A stretch of DNA of 64,000 nucleotides, from positions 62,001 through 126,000 of the forward strand of contig VWPU01012687.1 in assembly GCA_013398955.1 (NCBI GenBank), written 5' to 3'. The notes under the pieces are model-generated. The model was not told the origin of the DNA. It made no database searches and was given only the letters and a program-made list of their open reading frames with translations. The stretch is from Callaeas wilsoni (Eukaryota; Chordata; Aves; Passeriformes; Callaeidae). Of this stretch, positions 61,733 through 64,000 are shown piece after piece. Position 1 is the first letter of the stretch; the number at the start of each line of letters is the position of its first letter. Both the position numbers and the translations under genes were made by a program.

Positions 61733-62765
61733 TCAATTAATTTATCCAGTTGCTTTCTGAACCCATTTAAACTTACAGCATGGATGACATCCTGCTAAAA
61801 TTAGTTCTGTAGCTGTGTCTCACATCAGGACCTCCTTGTCTGCTTTTACCTTACCATATGCTTATTTGACATGATGTCCTCCAACTCCTGAATTGGAAGA
61901 TTCACTGATTTCTGTTCATATTTCTCCCTCAAATTTTCTTTTCCTGGCCTGAAAAAAATCTTATTACTTTGTTCCTCTATGGGAGGTGGGTTGCTTTTTT
62001 TCCTTTGATAGTCCTTTTTGCCCTTCTCTGTATATTTTTCTTTCTACTATGTATTTTTTTTGTGATGGGGGTGGATTTAGACACTGCCAGCACAATGCGT
62101 CTTTGCTTCGCTCTCTGTTCTTTTGCTGGCATTCAGCTTGCTGTCTGAGCACTTGCATTTCTGAGCACTGAGATGCTGTTATAGCACAGTCTATTCTGAC
62201 CTTGGGATCTCATTCCCAAGGACTAAGATTGAGTTTAGGTCCCATCACTGTAGGTAGAGCAAGGACTATTTCATGATGCTGGATTTTATATTTGTCTATA
62301 TTGAACTTCATCTGCTCTTCTGTCACCTAGATGCTGGTAATCTTCTTTGATTACCAGTGAGCTTGTGAGTTTTCATTAATAATTTGCTCTTACCCTTCTG
62401 TTCTGCCTTTTAAGCAATGTGAAGAGCTTCCCTCTTACCCACAACAGCCTAATTTGTTTAAGCATCTCTAGCAAGTGATCTTGTTGAGCACCTTTGGGCA
62501 CAAGCTTTCCAGTTAAGCTATGTCAACTGAACACCTCTTGTTCACATGCTTGTTATCTACTTCAAAAATCCTTACTGGAGTTGTGGCATACAATTTTCCT
62601 TTGCAAAAGCTGAGCTGGACCTCTCCAGTATACCCTATTTATCTCCGTGTCACCTAAAGCTATTCTTTAAAAATTTTTTATATCTACATTTTGCCCGGTA
62701 TAAGCATTTTCCCTAGAACCTCTTTAAAAATGGTGCCATATTTGCCACTTTCCAGTGTTCTGATG
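61733..62765 (-). mobile_element. Long ancient CR1-family LINE fossil
   Basis: For about 1 kb the plus strand follows, in order, the antisense wording of an old amniote CR1 family: 'aatttatccagttgctttct' then 'gaaccc'; 'gcctgaaaaaaatcttatta'; 'tttgcccttctctg'; 'tttttttgtgatggggg'; 'tttgctggcattcagcttgc'; 'tttagacac' and 'gtttaggtcccatcact'; 'tgtctatattgaacttcatc' then 'tgc'; 'cttccctcttacccacaaca'; 'ttcacatgcttgttatct'; 'cctttgcaaaagctgagctg'; 'ttgcccggtataagc'; 'tctttaaaaatggtgccata' and 'gccactttccagtgttctg'. The element is on the minus strand and covers the ORF2 C-terminal part and 3' region. Many indels leave no frame. Divergence is much greater than in the avian CR1 copies elsewhere in the window. 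Confidence 0.7.
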
Positions 62766-64000
62766 CCAAGATCATTTTCAGCCAACAGCTGCACATTATA
62801 GTTAGCAGTTCAGCTAAATAAAGATGGAAGCAGAAAAAATACTGATTTTTCTTTTTATTATTTATTTTTAGTTTCCTGGAAAAGGGTTTAGTTTTGCAAG
62901 TTTCTGAATGACCTGGCATTTTAGTTTGCTGCGAATGTCAACCTGTAACATTTAGTGATTATCTGCTAGTTTATCTTTTCGCTATTTGACAAATACTGTG
63001 ATAAAGGACACTCGGCCAGTCAGAGAGTAGAGAAGCTGACCTGTGCTGCAAGCACTGAGAAACGAAAAATGAAATGACAAACACAAAAAACTAACAGTAA
63101 TCTGGAAACAAAGCGAAATAAAACTCGCATACAATAGAAAACTTGAAAAGAGGCAAAATAAAGCAGTCAATTTTATTTTGAGTTGTTCTCAATATTTTTC
63201 CATTTCAAAGGGGTTGCTGTTCTCAGTGAAAACCCAACTTTGCTGTAAGTGTTTCTACCACTGTTAGAACTGAGCTTGGAGGAAAGCAGCTTGTTCAGCA
63301 GTATCTGTTACTCATCAGGGATGTTGTATATTTAAACTGACGTAGGACTGTGCTACAGAGGCTGGAAACATTAAATAACGTGCAAGTTTGTGTTTCCTTG
63401 TGAACATAATTGCCTGACCTCTACAGCAGATGCAATTTGCCAAGATTTTCTTAACAAAGGCAGTGACCTTAGTTTACTACATCGTATGAATGTGTTCAAA
63501 CTTTGGCACTGGCGTATACCACATTCCCTGTCTTTCCTCTGCAGTTTTCCCTATTGTTCAACTCACTCTATTTACTTGAGGCCCAAAAGAACCAGCACAA
63601 ACTACCTGCTCCACTACACGTATTGATTAGGCTGATATTGAATTACAGTTCCTTATTTTAAGAAGTTTTGTCAATGTGCAGTCCTGCGGAGCGTTGTTTA
63701 TGAAATAAGGCTGTTACAAGGTCAGAGGAGTAGCAACCCCGTGGGATGTTAAATGGCATTGCAAACTGTATACTGTTAATTATTTAACATGTCTTCAGAT
63801 GAGTGATTTGAACTGAACTGTCTCATCTTTCACAGCTAAATACTGAAGATGACTCAAAAGCTTTTATGGCCTAAATCATCCAGGGTAATTTACCTCTGAA
63901 AATTGAGACGGTAAAAAAACAGAAAAAGAAAGCTGAGTTTCTTACAGATTTGAATCGTTGTCCCTTTGCATTCCTTCTTTCTACCAACCACAACACACTC
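62766..64000. other. Anonymous noncoding DNA to window end
   Basis: No exon or repeat recognised. The composition is AT-rich and frames are at most 78 codons. Confidence 0.6.

Noticed and set aside
58373..63486. Shared 16-mer AGTTTACTACATCGTA at 58373 and 63471
   Set aside because: The flanks do not align, and about half such a match is expected by chance in a 64-kb self-comparison.
1..64000. CRISPR arrays, tRNA or rRNA genes, bacterial or phage genes
   Set aside because: No spaced direct repeats, no tRNA B-box with a cloverleaf, no rRNA wording and no operon structure were found. The window is vertebrate nuclear DNA.

Overview
The window reads as vertebrate nuclear DNA, most likely from a bird. 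It is moderately AT-rich and shows no bacterial or viral gene organisation. The recognisable mobile DNA is almost all CR1-type LINE: several 5'-truncated copies with the octamer-type tails and the conserved antisense wording typical of avian CR1, on both strands, and little else. I recognise no protein-coding exon of a known gene. The longest open frames (up to about 207 codons) have no familiar domain or are fragments of CR1. The window is therefore best described as a gene desert or the inside of a very long intron.

Layout. 1-8 kb: a CR1 tail cut by the window edge, a homeodomain-type inverted repeat near 1.1 kb, a second CR1 fragment at 3.0 kb, an ATTA-rich patch near 4.0 kb and a GC-richer patch near 7.9 kb. 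8-22 kb: mostly anonymous DNA with a probable MIR-type SINE at 16.9 kb, a GGTT/GTTT tract at 17.0 kb, a palindromic NKX2-like site at 18.26 kb and a CTTT microsatellite at 20.1 kb. 22.7-24.5 kb: a long AT-rich block. It ends abruptly in a CpG-containing segment (24.50-24.70 kb) that can fold into an enclosing helix, two local hairpins and a three-way junction, followed by two more hairpins. This is the most unusual object in the window. 25-44 kb: anonymous DNA with small simple repeats, a CpG cluster at 31.7 kb, a duplicated 3' splice-site-like 33-mer at 37.46-37.53 kb, a perfect 12-bp hairpin at 39.3 kb, a CR1 fragment at 41.7 kb and a 173-bp pure CTTC/GGAA microsatellite at 44.3 kb. 46-54 kb: three more CR1 copies. 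The longest (48.02-48.92 kb) carries a decayed end of the reverse transcriptase ORF. 58-64 kb: two fragments resembling ancient amniote CR1 families, the larger about 1 kb, and an inverted pair of perfect POU octamers at 58.9 kb inside an AT-rich candidate enhancer.

No genes can be shown to work together here. The functional candidates are cis-regulatory or structured-RNA elements. All were found by reading the sequence alone, and repeat-family names rest on remembered consensus wording. Alignment to other bird genomes, RNA-seq and a repeat library search would settle most of them.
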